Below are positions 39,587-49,556 of a stretch of 64,000 nt of DNA, one piece after another. Each line of letters begins with the position of its first letter. The stretch's first letter is position 1. The position numbers and the translations under genes are program-made. Below the pieces are notes generated by a model. The model was not told where the DNA came from. It saw nothing but the letters and a program-made list of their open reading frames with translations, and searched no databases. Source of the DNA: Mucilaginibacter sp. L3T2-6 (GTDB lineage Bacteria; Bacteroidota; Bacteroidia; Sphingobacteriales; Sphingobacteriaceae); assembly GCF_030519355.1 (NCBI RefSeq), contig NZ_JAUMKC010000017.1, forward strand, positions 1 to 64,000. Reading direction: 5' to 3'.

Positions 39587-41620
39587 ATGAAAAATACATC
39601 AAATAAATTATTTGAACCTGCTTTGGTGCAAACAGCACTTAAGGAGTCGTTCATAAAACTTAATCCCAGGACCATGATGCGCAATCCTGTGATGTTCACG
39701 GTGGAGATTGGCACAGCTATCATGCTATACGTATCTGTTTACAGTTATCTGCATGCAGGTCAGGGATCATTTGCATATAATACCGGTATTTTTGTTATCC
39801 TGTTGCTTACTGTACTGTTTGCCAACTTTGCTGAGGCTATTGCGGAAGCCCGCGGCAAAGCCCAGGCCGACAGTCTGCGCAAAACCAGGGAAGATACACC
39901 GGCAAAGGTGCTGATGGAAGATGGTTCGGTAGTTACACGCTCGTCCAATCAATTGGTAAAGGGTGATGTGTTTGTCTGCGAGGCGGGAGACACCATCCCG
40001 ACCGATGGCGAGATTATTCAAGGCCTGGCCACTATCGATGAATCTGCTATCACCGGCGAATCAGCCCCGGTTATCCGCGAAGCGGGCGGCGATAAATCGT
40101 CAGTAACAGGCGGCACCAAAGTACTTTCGGACAGAATTAAAGTAATTGTCACTACCCAGCCAGGCGAAAGCTTTCTGGATAAGATGATCGCCCTGGTTGA
40201 AGGCGCCTCCCGGCAAAAAACGCCTAACGAAATTGCATTGACCATCCTTTTGGCAAGCTTTACGCTGGTGTTCATTATTGTCTGCGTAACGCTGAAACCA
40301 TTTGCTGATTATGCTAACACCCCAATCACCATAGCGGCATTAATATCACTGTTTGTGTGTTTGATACCGACCACCATCGGTGGCCTGTTATCAGCTATAG
40401 GTATTGCCGGTATGGACAGGGCGCTGCGTGCAAATGTGATCACCAAATCGGGCAAAGCGGTTGAAACAGCAGGCGACATTGACGTATTGCTGCTGGATAA
40501 AACCGGCACTATCACCATTGGTAACCGTCGCGCAACGCATTTCTGGCCGGCGACAGGTATCTCTCCTGATGCCTTTGTAAAAGCCTGTGTTTTAGGGTCG
40601 CTGGCCGATGAAACCCCCGAAGGAAAATCGATAGTGGAATTGGCTCAGCAAGGCAATGTCCGGTTATCGTTAGAACCGCCCCAGGGGTCGGAATTCATTA
40701 ATTTTTCGGCTGAAACCCGTGCAAGCGGGATCAATACCCCCGATGGCACACGCATCCGTAAAGGCGCTTTCGATGCTATTCGCAATATGGTGATCAACGC
40801 CGACAATAAATTCGACGGCGATATAGAAGAAAGGGTAAAGATCATATCATCAAATGGCGCTACGCCATTGGTGGTGGCCGAAAACGAGCAGGTTTTGGGC
40901 GTGATAGAGCTGCAGGACATTATCAAGACCGGCATTGCCGAGCGGTTTGAGCGCCTGCGTAAAATGGGCATAAAAACAGTAATGGTTACAGGCGATAATC
41001 CGCTAACAGCCAAATTTATTGCCGAAAAAGCCGGTGTGGACGATTTTATTGCCGAGGCTAAACCCGAGGATAAAATGAAATATATTCGCGCTGAGCAGGC
41101 CACCGGTAAGCTGGTAGCCATGATGGGCGACGGCACTAATGATGCTCCGGCCCTTGCCCAGGCCGACGTGGGCGTGGCTATGAACAGCGGCACACAGGCT
41201 GCCAAGGAGGCCGGCAACATGGTTGACCTGGATAATGACCCAACCAAGCTTATTGAGATAGTAGAGATTGGCAAACAGCTGTTAATTACCCGGGGTACGC
41301 TTACCACCTTTTCCATTGCGAACGATGTAGCCAAATATTTTGCCATAGTTCCGGCGTTGTTTATCGCATCCATACCGGCTTTGCAGCACATTAACATTAT
41401 GCACCTGCACAGTCCCGAAAGCGCTATTTTATCGGCGGTGATCTTTAATGCGATTATTATACCGATGCTGATACCGCTGGCATTAAAGGGCGTGGAATAC
41501 AAACCAATCGGCGCCAGCGCGCTGCTGCGCCGCAACCTGCTGATCTATGGCCTGGGCGGTGTAATTGCCCCGTTCATCGGCATAAAATTGATCGATTTAT
41601 TAATTTCTCTAATGCTATAA
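39587..41620 (+). CDS. kdpB: Potassium-transporting P-type ATPase subunit B
   Basis: This is a 677-residue P-type ATPase. LLLDKTGTITIGNRRAT holds the phosphorylated Asp, IDESAITGESAPVIREAG the actuator TGES loop, MVTGDNPLTAKFIA and MGDGTNDAPALAQADVGVAM the nucleotide and hinge motifs. Normal length and complete. It drives K+ uptake with KdpA and KdpC, and is followed 4 bases later by kdpC. Confidence 0.98.
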   Translation: MKNTSNKLFEPALVQTALKESFIKLNPRTMMRNPVMFTVEIGTAIMLYVSVYSYLHAGQGSFAYNTGIFVILLLTVLFANFAEAIAEARGKAQADSLRKTREDTPAKVLMEDGSVVTRSSNQLVKGDVFVCEAGDTIPTDGEIIQGLATIDESAITGESAPVIREAGGDKSSVTGGTKVLSDRIKVIVTTQPGESFLDKMIALVEGASRQKTPNEIALTILLASFTLVFIIVCVTLKPFADYANTPITIAALISLFVCLIPTTIGGLLSAIGIAGMDRALRANVITKSGKAVETAGDIDVLLLDKTGTITIGNRRATHFWPATGISPDAFVKACVLGSLADETPEGKSIVELAQQGNVRLSLEPPQGSEFINFSAETRASGINTPDGTRIRKGAFDAIRNMVINADNKFDGDIEERVKIISSNGATPLVVAENEQVLGVIELQDIIKTGIAERFERLRKMGIKTVMVTGDNPLTAKFIAEKAGVDDFIAEAKPEDKMKYIRAEQATGKLVAMMGDGTNDAPALAQADVGVAMNSGTQAAKEAGNMVDLDNDPTKLIEIVEIGKQLLITRGTLTTFSIANDVAKYFAIVPALFIASIPALQHINIMHLHSPESAILSAVIFNAIIIPMLIPLALKGVEYKPIGASALLRRNLLIYGLGGVIAPFIGIKLIDLLISLML

Positions 41621-41624
41621 CATC

Positions 41625-42176
41625 ATGAAAACGTTGATTCAATCCATCAGGCTTACATTGGTATTAATTGTCCTGTTGTGTGTTATATATCCGGTTATCA
41701 TCACCCTTGCAGGCAAGCTTTCCAAAGGCGGCGGCGACGGTGAAAAGATAGCAGTAAACGGAAAAGTCGTCGGCTATGCAGCTATCGGTCAGAAGTTCGA
41801 TAAGCCTCAATATTTCTGGGGGCGTCCTTCAGCTGTAGGTTACAACGCTGCCGGTTCCGGCGGTTCTAACAAAGGCCCAAGCAATCCCGATTATTTAAAG
41901 GATGTTAAAAGCCGTATCGATACACTTTTGAAATATAACCCGGGCTTGCAAAAAAGCGAGATCCCTGCTGACCTGGTTACCGCATCCGGTAGCGGTTTAG
42001 ACCCGGACATCAGCCCGGAATCCGCTAAAATTCAAATCAAACGTGTCGCGCAAATCCGCAAACTGGATGAAGCGAAAGTGGCCTCATTAGTGAACGCGCA
42101 TATTGAAGCGCCATTGTTTGGCCCCAAAAAAGTAAATGTCCTGAAATTGAATGTGGCGCTTGATGAATTAAAATAA
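41625..42176 (+). CDS. kdpC: Potassium-transporting ATPase subunit C
   Basis: This is a 183-residue subunit with one N-terminal span (LTLVLIVLLCVIYPVIITLA) and the KdpC signatures YFWGRPSAVGYNAAGSGGSN, ASGSGLDPDISPESA and LVNAHIEAPLFG. It assists assembly and ATP binding of the Kdp complex. Confidence 0.97.
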   Translation: MKTLIQSIRLTLVLIVLLCVIYPVIITLAGKLSKGGGDGEKIAVNGKVVGYAAIGQKFDKPQYFWGRPSAVGYNAAGSGGSNKGPSNPDYLKDVKSRIDTLLKYNPGLQKSEIPADLVTASGSGLDPDISPESAKIQIKRVAQIRKLDEAKVASLVNAHIEAPLFGPKKVNVLKLNVALDELK

Positions 42177-42325
42177 CTCAGCCCTAACGAATTATTTCAT
42201 TTCGGGCGATAGCGAGAAAATATTACTGACGGGCGTACCATAACACCTGTCCGCATGTTTGGCAACTGGCAAAGGGTGCTCCTGGTTCCTGGTCGAAATG
42301 ACGTAGTGGGATAAATAATATCAAA

Positions 42326-43348
42326 ATGAAAAAATCTATCATAACAACAATCATACTGGCGCTAACAGCCACTGTGCTTTACGCGCAGGATACCACCAAA
42401 CATGCCGACCCGCCGTTGTCGATTTACGGGTCGGTAGATACGTACTATAAATACGACTTCTCGGGGCACAGCAACATCCCAACCAGTTTTGCAACAGATA
42501 ACAACTCTGTATCTATAGGCATGGTTGACATTGGCCTGAAGAAGAAAGCAGGCAAGGCTTCGTTTGTGGGTGAAGTATCGTTCGGTCAGCGTAGCGACCA
42601 ATCGATACCGGTAGCCAACAACCATATCCAAAACCTGTTTGTGGCTTACGATCTTACCGATAAGCTGAATATCACCGGCGGTTATATGGCTACGTTTTTG
42701 GGGTACGAGGTAACGCCGCCAACGGGCAACTTTAATTATTCTACGTCGTACCTGTTTACCAACGGCCCGTTTCAGAACGCAGGCGTGAAGCTTACTTACG
42801 CCTTTAGCGATAAGATTAGCCTGATGGCTGGCATTTTTAACGATCTGTGGAATGTGTATACATCGGCGAAACGTGTAAACACCTTTGGTTCGCAACTGAT
42901 GGTGGCGCCGGTAAAAGGATGGACAGCTTATATTAACCTGTTAACCGGACCGGCATCCGGAACAGAGATTGACTTGACCACATCCTATCAAATTACAAAC
43001 GCTTTCAAACTTGGCCTGAACGCTGCCGATTTTTCCGCGCCTGATTCATTGAAAGGAGGTTTTGAAGGTATTGCGTTATATCCGCAGGTTTCTGTATCGC
43101 CAAACGTGACTTTAGGACTGCGCGGTGAATATTTTAAAACTAAAACAGGCGGTTATACACCGGCAGGTCCAGCTCCGGGCAGCTCGGTTACAGCGCTTAC
43201 GTTTACGGCAAATATTAAGGGCGGTCCGCTGACATTTATACCGGAAGTAAGACTGGACAATGGCTCGAAAACAATTTTTACAGATAGTAATGGCATAGCC
43301 ACTAAATCAGCGTCGCAATTTTCGCTTGCGGCGGTGTATGCCTTTTGA
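42326..43348 (+). CDS. Outer-membrane beta-barrel porin (BBP2/OmpL-like)
   Basis: This is a 340-residue protein with signal peptide (IITTIILALTATVLYAQ). SIYGSVDTYYKYDF and the alternating strands to the end (ASQFSLAAVYAF, aromatic last residue) show a barrel of about 14 or more strands. The family is the putative porin BBP2/DUF1597 group. It sits 150 bases after kdpC and before KdpD, as often in Bacteroidota kdp clusters, so it may let K+ cross the outer membrane. Confidence 0.85.
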   Translation: MKKSIITTIILALTATVLYAQDTTKHADPPLSIYGSVDTYYKYDFSGHSNIPTSFATDNNSVSIGMVDIGLKKKAGKASFVGEVSFGQRSDQSIPVANNHIQNLFVAYDLTDKLNITGGYMATFLGYEVTPPTGNFNYSTSYLFTNGPFQNAGVKLTYAFSDKISLMAGIFNDLWNVYTSAKRVNTFGSQLMVAPVKGWTAYINLLTGPASGTEIDLTTSYQITNAFKLGLNAADFSAPDSLKGGFEGIALYPQVSVSPNVTLGLRGEYFKTKTGGYTPAGPAPGSSVTALTFTANIKGGPLTFIPEVRLDNGSKTIFTDSNGIATKSASQFSLAAVYAF

Positions 43349-43774
43349 TTGAAGATTTGGTTTATTTTTAGTTTGAATAAACAACCGGACAGGTGAATGT
43401 GCGGTTAAGCCGCTCTCTAAATGGGAAGCGGCTATCTAAGTTAGGATATGCAAGGGCGGTTGCAGGCTATCTGATCGGGTTATATGCGATACGCCATGTC
43501 TATTGGCCTAAGGAGATTAATGATAAACATAGTTTCCTTGCGTTGGACGAATGGCTAAGAACGCGTAACCATACGCTTCGGGTAGCCTTACCTAAATCCT
43601 CTCCAAGGGAGAGAGGACTTAAGCTGAGATGGTTACCACACAGGGTATTTAAGCCCCTCTCCCTTGGAGAGGGGTTTGGGGTTAGGCAAGAATGAAGCTT
43701 ATGGTATCTGCTTTTTCCTTAGGTTAACGGATTTGGATGCGATATGCCCCTCCGACATTGATGGATAGATAAAG
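43349..43774. other. Intergenic region before the KdpD gene
   Basis: It holds an inverted repeat at 43587-43686. An open frame (43393-43695) runs through part of it but ends inside the repeat and shows no family, so it is not called. The stretch near 43700-43770 may hold the promoter of the kdpD-kinase pair; no clear TAnnTTTG was found. Confidence 0.4.
43587..43686. repeat. Dispersed inverted repeat upstream of KdpD gene
   Basis: CCTAAATCCTCTCCAAGGGA on the left and CCCTCTCCCTTGGAGAGGGG then TTTGGGGTTAGG on the right. Outer arms CCTAA/TTAGG and inner arms CTCCAAGGGAGAG with CTCTCCCTTGGAG pair. Same type as the repeat at 39478-39569. Confidence 0.7.
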
Positions 43775-44893
43775 ATGCAAGACAATACGGTAAAGGATTT
43801 TATTGACCTGGTAAAAAAGTCGCGCCGGGGAAAGCTCAAGATTTATATTGGGATGAGCGCCGGTGTGGGCAAAACTTACCGGATGCTGCAGGAGGCACAC
43901 GCCTTGCAAAGGAGCGGCATTGGCATACAGATCGGTTACATAGAAACGCATTACCGGGCTGAAACGCACGCCCTGCTGGAGGGGCTGCCGGTTATACCGC
44001 GCCGTAAAATATTTTACAAAGGCAAGGAACTGGAAGAGATGGATGTGCAAGCCATACTTAACCGGCATCCTGAAGTGGTGGTTGTGGATGAGCTGGCCCA
44101 CAGCAATATTGAGGGGAGTAAAAATACCAAACGCTGGCAGGATGTGGTAGACATATTAGATGCGGGTATCAGTGTAATTACCGCAGTAAATATACAGCAC
44201 GTTGAAAGCCTGAACGAGGAAATAGAAAAAATAACGGGCATTGCCATTACTGAACGAATACCGGATAAGGTGCTGGAAATGGCCGACGAGATCGTTAATA
44301 TAGATCTTACGGCTGATGAACTGATAGACAGATTGAAAGGTGGCAAGATATACGACAAAAGTAAGATAGAGCGGGCCCTGCAAAATTTTTTTCAGAATGA
44401 TAAAATACTGCAGCTGCGCGAGATCGCGCTGAAGGAAGTGGCCCATCACCTGGAAAGAAAAATAGATATTGAAGTACCCAAACAGATAAAGCTGCGGCCC
44501 GAGAAATTTTTGGCCTGCATATCATCTAATGCAGAGACCGCAAAAATAGTGATACGGAAAACAGCGAGGCTGGCATCATACTATCGCTCACCCTGGATTG
44601 TGCTGTATGTGCAAAGCAGCAGCGAAAGCATGGAGCGTATAAAGCTGGACAAGCAGCGCCATTTAATTAATAACTTTAAACTGGCTACCGAGCTGGGCGC
44701 CGAAGTGCTTAAATTAAAAAGCGACGAGATAACCAAGACCATTATGAAGGTGGCTGATGAACGCGAGATAACTACCATTTGCATAGGCAAGCCGCACCTG
44801 AACCTGTTCCAGGTAATTTTGCGGACTGCCGTATTTAACGAGCTGCTGAAAAATATAGCAGCTAAAGAGATTGATTTAGTAATACTGTCATGA
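43775..44893 (+). CDS. kdpD: KdpD N-terminal sensor protein (KdpD + USP domains, no kinase)
   Basis: This is a 372-residue protein. GKLKIYIGMSAGVGKTYRML holds the KdpD Walker A, and EVVVVDELAHSNIEGSKNTK the Walker B; residues ~245-372 form a universal-stress-protein domain (VLYVQSSSESMERIKL, TTICIGKPHLNLFQVI). Full KdpD (about 900 residues) carries its histidine kinase in the same chain; here the chain stops after USP, and the kinase is the next gene, overlapping by four bases (ATGA). The two products presumably work as one sensor. Confidence 0.9.
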   Translation: MQDNTVKDFIDLVKKSRRGKLKIYIGMSAGVGKTYRMLQEAHALQRSGIGIQIGYIETHYRAETHALLEGLPVIPRRKIFYKGKELEEMDVQAILNRHPEVVVVDELAHSNIEGSKNTKRWQDVVDILDAGISVITAVNIQHVESLNEEIEKITGIAITERIPDKVLEMADEIVNIDLTADELIDRLKGGKIYDKSKIERALQNFFQNDKILQLREIALKEVAHHLERKIDIEVPKQIKLRPEKFLACISSNAETAKIVIRKTARLASYYRSPWIVLYVQSSSESMERIKLDKQRHLINNFKLATELGAEVLKLKSDEITKTIMKVADEREITTICIGKPHLNLFQVILRTAVFNELLKNIAAKEIDLVILS

Positions 44894-46638
44894 AAGTAAA
44901 AAATAAACTCCGGTTAGGCTTCGGCTTTTTGTTTGTTGTGGTTTTGTTTTTTGGCGCGATGTCGATGTTTTATATCCGGCAGATATCGGGCGACGCCAGT
45001 GTAATCCTTAAGGACAACTACGAAACCTTGAGCTACTGCCGCGATATGCGCCGCATTCTGGACGAAAACGCGCTGCCGCTTAACGGCGCTTCGGTAAAGC
45101 AGTTCTATGTTCAGCTGGATAAAGAAGCGCGTAATATTACCGAAAAAGGAGAAGCAGGATATGTTAAAGGCCTGCAAGCGTCATTTAAGGCACTGTCGGC
45201 CGCTACCGCAGAAAAAGATTTGCAGGAAGCAGAGAAACAGGTGCGCCGCTGCTTGCTTAAAATAGAGGAAGTAAACATGCAGGCAATCGTTAGAAAAAAC
45301 GATACAGCCCGCAAGTCGGTCGACAAGTCTACGCTGATATTGGGTTTTGCCGCCAGTATCGCCTTTCTTGCATTATTTTCCTTCAGCGTAAATTTCCCCG
45401 GCATCATAACCGGTCCGCTAAGCACCTTATTGTCCGGCATCAGAGCAATCGGGCAGAAAAACTACAAGCAGCGTATCCACTTCGACAAAAATGATGAATT
45501 CGGTGAAGTGGCCGCCGCCTTTAATGAGATGGCCCGGCAACTGGATGATTGGGAAAACAGCAACCTGTCGACCATTATGTCGGAAAAATTGCGCATCGAG
45601 ACTATCATCGAACAGATGCACGATGCCATTATTGGGGTAAATGAAAAGCAGGAGATATTGTTTGTTAACACAGCCGCCAGGGCAATCCTTAACCTGGGCC
45701 CGGATAGAATAGAGGGAAAACAAGCCGGCGAGATAGCTAAAAGTAACGATCTGTTCCGCACGATCATTGACGATAATACCAGGAAAGCTTTTAAAATAGT
45801 TGTAGAAGGGAAAGACTCCCACTTTCAACTCGAAACACGTGAAATAAGCGTGCCTAATTTAAATAATGACCAGGCCGGTCCATTAAATATAGCCAGGAAC
45901 TCTGCCGGTAAAGTGTATATCCTTCGTAATATTACCGAGTTTAAGGAGCGCGATGAGGCAAAAACCAATTTTATAGCCACCATTTCGCATGAGCTGAAAA
46001 CGCCTATCTCCTCTATAAAAATGAGCCTGAAGCTAATGAAAGATGAGCGGATAGGCCACGTCAATACCGAGCAGCAACAGCTTTTGGAACACATTAACGA
46101 CGACAGCGAGCGCCTGTTAAAAATAACCAGTGAGCTGTTGGAGCTATCGCAGGTAGAAACAGGTAACATCCAGCTTAATTTTGTGCCGGCAGACCCGGGC
46201 CAGGTGGTAGATTATGCTATTTCATCAGTGAGTTTCCAGGCGGATCAAAAGCACGTAAAGCTTGAGGTTATAAAGGATGCAAAACTGCCGCAAATAAATG
46301 CTGACGTAGAAAAAACAGCATGGGTACTGGTAAACTTTTTATCGAATGCGCTGCGTTATAGCTCCGAAAAGTCGAGCGTGGTAATTCGTGTTGCTGCCCG
46401 CCAAAACGAAGTTGAATTTTCGGTAAGGGATACCGGAAAAGGGATTGACGAGCAGTACCAGAAACGCCTGTTCGACCGCTATTTCCAGGTACCAACCGAC
46501 GGCCAAAACCCATCCGGTTCCGGTCTGGGCCTGGCCATTTCCAAAGATTTTATAGAAGCGCAGCAAGGAAAGATCTGGGTGAAAAGCGCAATTGGCGAAG
46601 GAAGCACATTCGGGTTTTCACTTCCTGCCGCCGGTTGA
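44890..46638 (+). CDS. Membrane histidine kinase (HAMP-PAS-HisKA-HATPase), partner of KdpD sensor
   Basis: This is a 582-residue protein. It has two spans (residues ~8-28 and ~150-170) around a periplasmic helical domain, a HAMP linker (GPLSTLLSGIRAIGQ), a PAS domain (IEQMHDAIIGVNEKQEILFV), the H box FIATISHELKTPISSIKM with the phospho-His near residue 367, then N (LVNFLSNALRYSS), G1 (VRDTGKGID) and G2 (GSGLGLAISK) boxes. It overlaps the KdpD gene by ATGA. The partner response regulator is probably the sigma-54 type at 49557. The next three genes belong to lipid transport. Confidence 0.93.
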   Translation: MKVKNKLRLGFGFLFVVVLFFGAMSMFYIRQISGDASVILKDNYETLSYCRDMRRILDENALPLNGASVKQFYVQLDKEARNITEKGEAGYVKGLQASFKALSAATAEKDLQEAEKQVRRCLLKIEEVNMQAIVRKNDTARKSVDKSTLILGFAASIAFLALFSFSVNFPGIITGPLSTLLSGIRAIGQKNYKQRIHFDKNDEFGEVAAAFNEMARQLDDWENSNLSTIMSEKLRIETIIEQMHDAIIGVNEKQEILFVNTAARAILNLGPDRIEGKQAGEIAKSNDLFRTIIDDNTRKAFKIVVEGKDSHFQLETREISVPNLNNDQAGPLNIARNSAGKVYILRNITEFKERDEAKTNFIATISHELKTPISSIKMSLKLMKDERIGHVNTEQQQLLEHINDDSERLLKITSELLELSQVETGNIQLNFVPADPGQVVDYAISSVSFQADQKHVKLEVIKDAKLPQINADVEKTAWVLVNFLSNALRYSSEKSSVVIRVAARQNEVEFSVRDTGKGIDEQYQKRLFDRYFQVPTDGQNPSGSGLGLAISKDFIEAQQGKIWVKSAIGEGSTFGFSLPAAG

Positions 46639-47094
46639 TGTTTTATTGAATGATGTGGCAGAATGGCGAGCTTTGAGAGACCGCTCGCTCAAATGCGCAA
46701 TAGATTCCGGGCCGGTCGCCTGACTACTGCCGGCTTTGATACCCGTCTGGCTATATTTGCGCCATTTTACCGGCAGCAAAAGAATTGAGCCGCAGCGGTT
46801 TTTAAATGTGTATCTTCTCGTGTTATATTATTTTAAATGGAGATACCTCAAGTTACTTTTCCTTAATAAAAAAACTATTTATTACCTATCAGCAACCAAC
46901 ACACCAGCCATTTACCAATTCTAAACAAAATCCGGGCCTGGTTGTTATTCCATTAAGCAACAGCACAAAACCGGTGGCGCAATCCGTTTGTCAGCATCAA
47001 GAAACCCCATTATCCGGTTTATAAAAATTAAAATTTGCTCCGGCCCCAAACAATTTTAATCGCAGCTGCTTTAATACAATCAATATAATTATCT
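46639..47094. other. Intergenic region before mlaE
   Basis: There is no supported gene; open frames at 46736-46924 and 46806-47024 look like chance. The last 70 bases are AT-rich and contain TTAAAATTTGC, also seen before the AraC gene (about 6710), a possible variant -7 box with one extra base. Confidence 0.4.
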
Positions 47095-47874
47095 ATGGCA
47101 GAAGAGGTTATAATACCCGCCTGGAAAAGATGGTTTGAGGGCATCGGCGACCAGGTGGCTTTTTTCTTTAAGTTTTTCAAAAACATCTTTGCAGGTGGTT
47201 TTGAGTGGTCGGAGTTTGTCCGGCAATGTTACGAGATCGGCTATAAATCGCTGATGCTGGTGGGCATTACCTCGTTTATTATGGGCGTGGTGCTGATTTT
47301 GCAGTTGCGGCCTACGCTGGTGGCTTTTGGCGCGGCAAGTATGCTGCCGCGAACGTTGTCTGTGTCATTTATCCGCGAGATCGGCCCGGTAATTATTGCC
47401 ATTATCTGTGCGGGCAAGATAGCATCAAGTATAGGTGCGGAATTGGGAAGTATGAAGGTAACAGAGCAACTGGATGCCATGGAGGTATCCGGGGCTAATC
47501 CTACCCAATACCTGGTGGTTACCCGCATTTTTGCTACTACGTTTATGGTCCCGCTGTTGTCTGTACTGGGCGACGCAATCGGGCTTTTCGGCGGGTTTCT
47601 GGCCCTGAACATCCGCGACAGTATGAGCTTTAAACTCTATTTCACCAAAATAATAGCCGCACTTGATTTTACTGATTTTATACCGGCCCTTATTAAAACC
47701 ATATTCTTCGGCTTTGCAATAGGTTTTGTGGGATGTTACAAGGGCTTTACCTCTAACAAGGGCACGGAAAGTGTGGGTTTGTCCGCAAACTCGGCTGTTG
47801 TTACCGCATCGCTATGGATTTTTGTAATAGATGCGATAGCTGTACAGATTACCAGTTTATTATATTATAACTAG
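47095..47874 (+). CDS. mlaE: MlaE-type ABC lipid-transport permease
   Basis: This is a 259-residue membrane protein of the MlaE/YrbE family with about five spans. ILQLRPTLVAFGAASMLPRT, VSFIREIGPVIIAIICAGKI and ELGSMKVTEQLDAMEVSGAN are the family signature and ATPase-contact loop. It moves phospholipids between membranes with MlaF and MlaD. Its stop TAG is directly followed by the mlaF ATG. Confidence 0.92.
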   Translation: MAEEVIIPAWKRWFEGIGDQVAFFFKFFKNIFAGGFEWSEFVRQCYEIGYKSLMLVGITSFIMGVVLILQLRPTLVAFGAASMLPRTLSVSFIREIGPVIIAIICAGKIASSIGAELGSMKVTEQLDAMEVSGANPTQYLVVTRIFATTFMVPLLSVLGDAIGLFGGFLALNIRDSMSFKLYFTKIIAALDFTDFIPALIKTIFFGFAIGFVGCYKGFTSNKGTESVGLSANSAVVTASLWIFVIDAIAVQITSLLYYN

Positions 47875-48666
47875 ATGGAAATTACGGCAGAAAAAGCAAA
47901 AGAACATACAGCGAAGGCCAAAGAAACGGCCGGCCCTGTGATTTCCATCAAGGGATTAAAGAAATCGTTTGGCAGCAAAGAAGTGCTGAAGAACATTAAC
48001 CTGGAGCTGGAAAAAGGTGAGAATATCGTTATCCTCGGCCGCTCGGGTACCGGTAAATCGGTTACCATACAGTGCATTGTTGGCATGCTTACACCCGATG
48101 CGGGTTCAGTAAAGGTATTTGGACAGGAAGTATCGGAACTTTCTGAAAAAGAGCTGAAGGAGCTGCGGATCAGGGTTGGTTTTCTTTTCCAGAGCGGCGC
48201 GCTGTACGATTCGATGACCGTACGCGAGAACATGGAGTTCCCGCTAACCAGGGTGCTCAAAATGAACGATCAGGCGGAGATTGACAAAAAGGTAGAGGAA
48301 GCCCTGGACAGCGTAGGGTTGCTGGACGCTATAGACAAAATGCCTTCAGATCTTTCGGGCGGTATGCGCAAGCGGGCTGGCCTGGCGCGAACTATTATTG
48401 TTGACCCGGAGATTATTTTGTATGATGAGCCAACAACGGGCCTCGACCCCATAACCTCGCGCGAGATCAGCGACCTGATATTAAAAATCCAGAAAAAACA
48501 AAAAACATCCTCGATCATTATCACCCACGATATGGAGTGCGCGCGCATAGCCTCGGACCGAGTGGTGATTATGAACGATGGCGAATATGTAGCCGAAGGA
48601 ACCTTCGACGAGCTGCATCAATCAAAAGACGAAATTGTTAAATCATATTTTGCAGACATACCATGA
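47875..48666 (+). CDS. mlaF: MlaF-type ABC lipid-transport ATPase
   Basis: This is a 263-residue protein. After a ~25-residue charged, Lys/Glu/Ala-rich extension comes an ABC ATPase: LGRSGTGKSVTIQCIVG (Walker A), VGFLFQSGALYDSMTV (Q loop), DLSGGMRKRAGLARTI (signature in the MlaF form), EIILYDEPTTGLDPI (Walker B) and ITHDMEC. It follows mlaE without a gap and overlaps mlaD by ATGA. Confidence 0.93.
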   Translation: MEITAEKAKEHTAKAKETAGPVISIKGLKKSFGSKEVLKNINLELEKGENIVILGRSGTGKSVTIQCIVGMLTPDAGSVKVFGQEVSELSEKELKELRIRVGFLFQSGALYDSMTVRENMEFPLTRVLKMNDQAEIDKKVEEALDSVGLLDAIDKMPSDLSGGMRKRAGLARTIIVDPEIILYDEPTTGLDPITSREISDLILKIQKKQKTSSIIITHDMECARIASDRVVIMNDGEYVAEGTFDELHQSKDEIVKSYFADIP

Positions 48667-49418
48667 AAGCAACAGCATCACAAAAAATAAAAATAGGCAT
48701 ATTCACCTTTTTGGGCCTGGTGGTGCTTATCCTCGGCATCTTTTTTATAGGCAATCAAAAAAACCTGTTCAGCTCCACATTTGGAGTGTACGGCACATTT
48801 AAAAATGTGAACGGCCTGCAGGTGGGTAACAATGTACGCTTTGCCGGCATTAACATAGGGGTAGTTGAAGATATTACCATAGTTAATGACAGCACCGTAC
48901 GGGTTGACCTAACCCTGAATAACGATGTAAAAAAATTCATTAAAACTGATTCGAAGCTGAGCATTGGCAGCGATGGCCTGATGGGCGACAAACTGGTAGT
49001 GATTGCACCCGGAGGCGTAAAAAGCACTACGCCTGTTCAGGACGGCGGACAGCTTGCATCAGTAAACCCGGTGGACGTTGACCGTATTATTAAAAAGCTG
49101 ACCAGGGTGGCCGATAATGCGGCCGATATGACGGAGGGCCTGGCATCAATTATCAACAAGGTTAACAATGGCAAAGGCAGCATTGGCCGCCTTCTGAATA
49201 ATGATAAGCTTTCGCGTGATCTGGAAGGCACTGTAAGGCAGGCTAAAACAACCATTGCAACGGTGCATAAAACCAGTTCAACACTAAACGAGGATTTAAA
49301 GGCCGCCCAGCATAACTTTTTATTAAAAGGCTTCTTTAAGAAAAAGAAAAAAGCTCAGCAAGACTCGATTAAAAAAGCCCAGGAGGCGGCTAAAAAAGCG
49401 AACGATCAGAAGCAATAA
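48663..49418 (+). CDS. mlaD: MlaD/MCE-domain lipid-binding protein
   Basis: This is a 251-residue protein. One N-terminal span (KIGIFTFLGLVVLILGIFFI) is followed by an MCE domain (NGLQVGNNVRFAGINIGVVE, SIGSDGLMGDKLVVIAPGG) and a helical tail that is strongly Lys/Ala rich at the end. It forms the periplasmic lipid channel of the Mla system. mlaB and mlaC homologues are not adjacent, usual for this phylum. Confidence 0.92.
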   Translation: MKATASQKIKIGIFTFLGLVVLILGIFFIGNQKNLFSSTFGVYGTFKNVNGLQVGNNVRFAGINIGVVEDITIVNDSTVRVDLTLNNDVKKFIKTDSKLSIGSDGLMGDKLVVIAPGGVKSTTPVQDGGQLASVNPVDVDRIIKKLTRVADNAADMTEGLASIINKVNNGKGSIGRLLNNDKLSRDLEGTVRQAKTTIATVHKTSSTLNEDLKAAQHNFLLKGFFKKKKKAQQDSIKKAQEAAKKANDQKQ

Positions 49419-49556
49419 CCTACAACTGCTAAACAGCAAAGGCGAACATCAGATGAGAAGATGAATCGCCTTTTGCGTTAAAATCACGATGATTTTTGGT
49501 TCCTGATAGATAAAAGCACCTTTTATGCGCTAATATTGTATCAAAAAGCAGCGCGA

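Noticed and set aside
43393..43695. 100-codon open frame between porin and KdpD genes
   Set aside because: The C-terminal third is translated inverted repeat and the rest has no recognisable family or conserved feature.
46736..47024. Two small open frames before mlaE
   Set aside because: They overlap in different frames, with compositions expected of AT-rich intergenic DNA.
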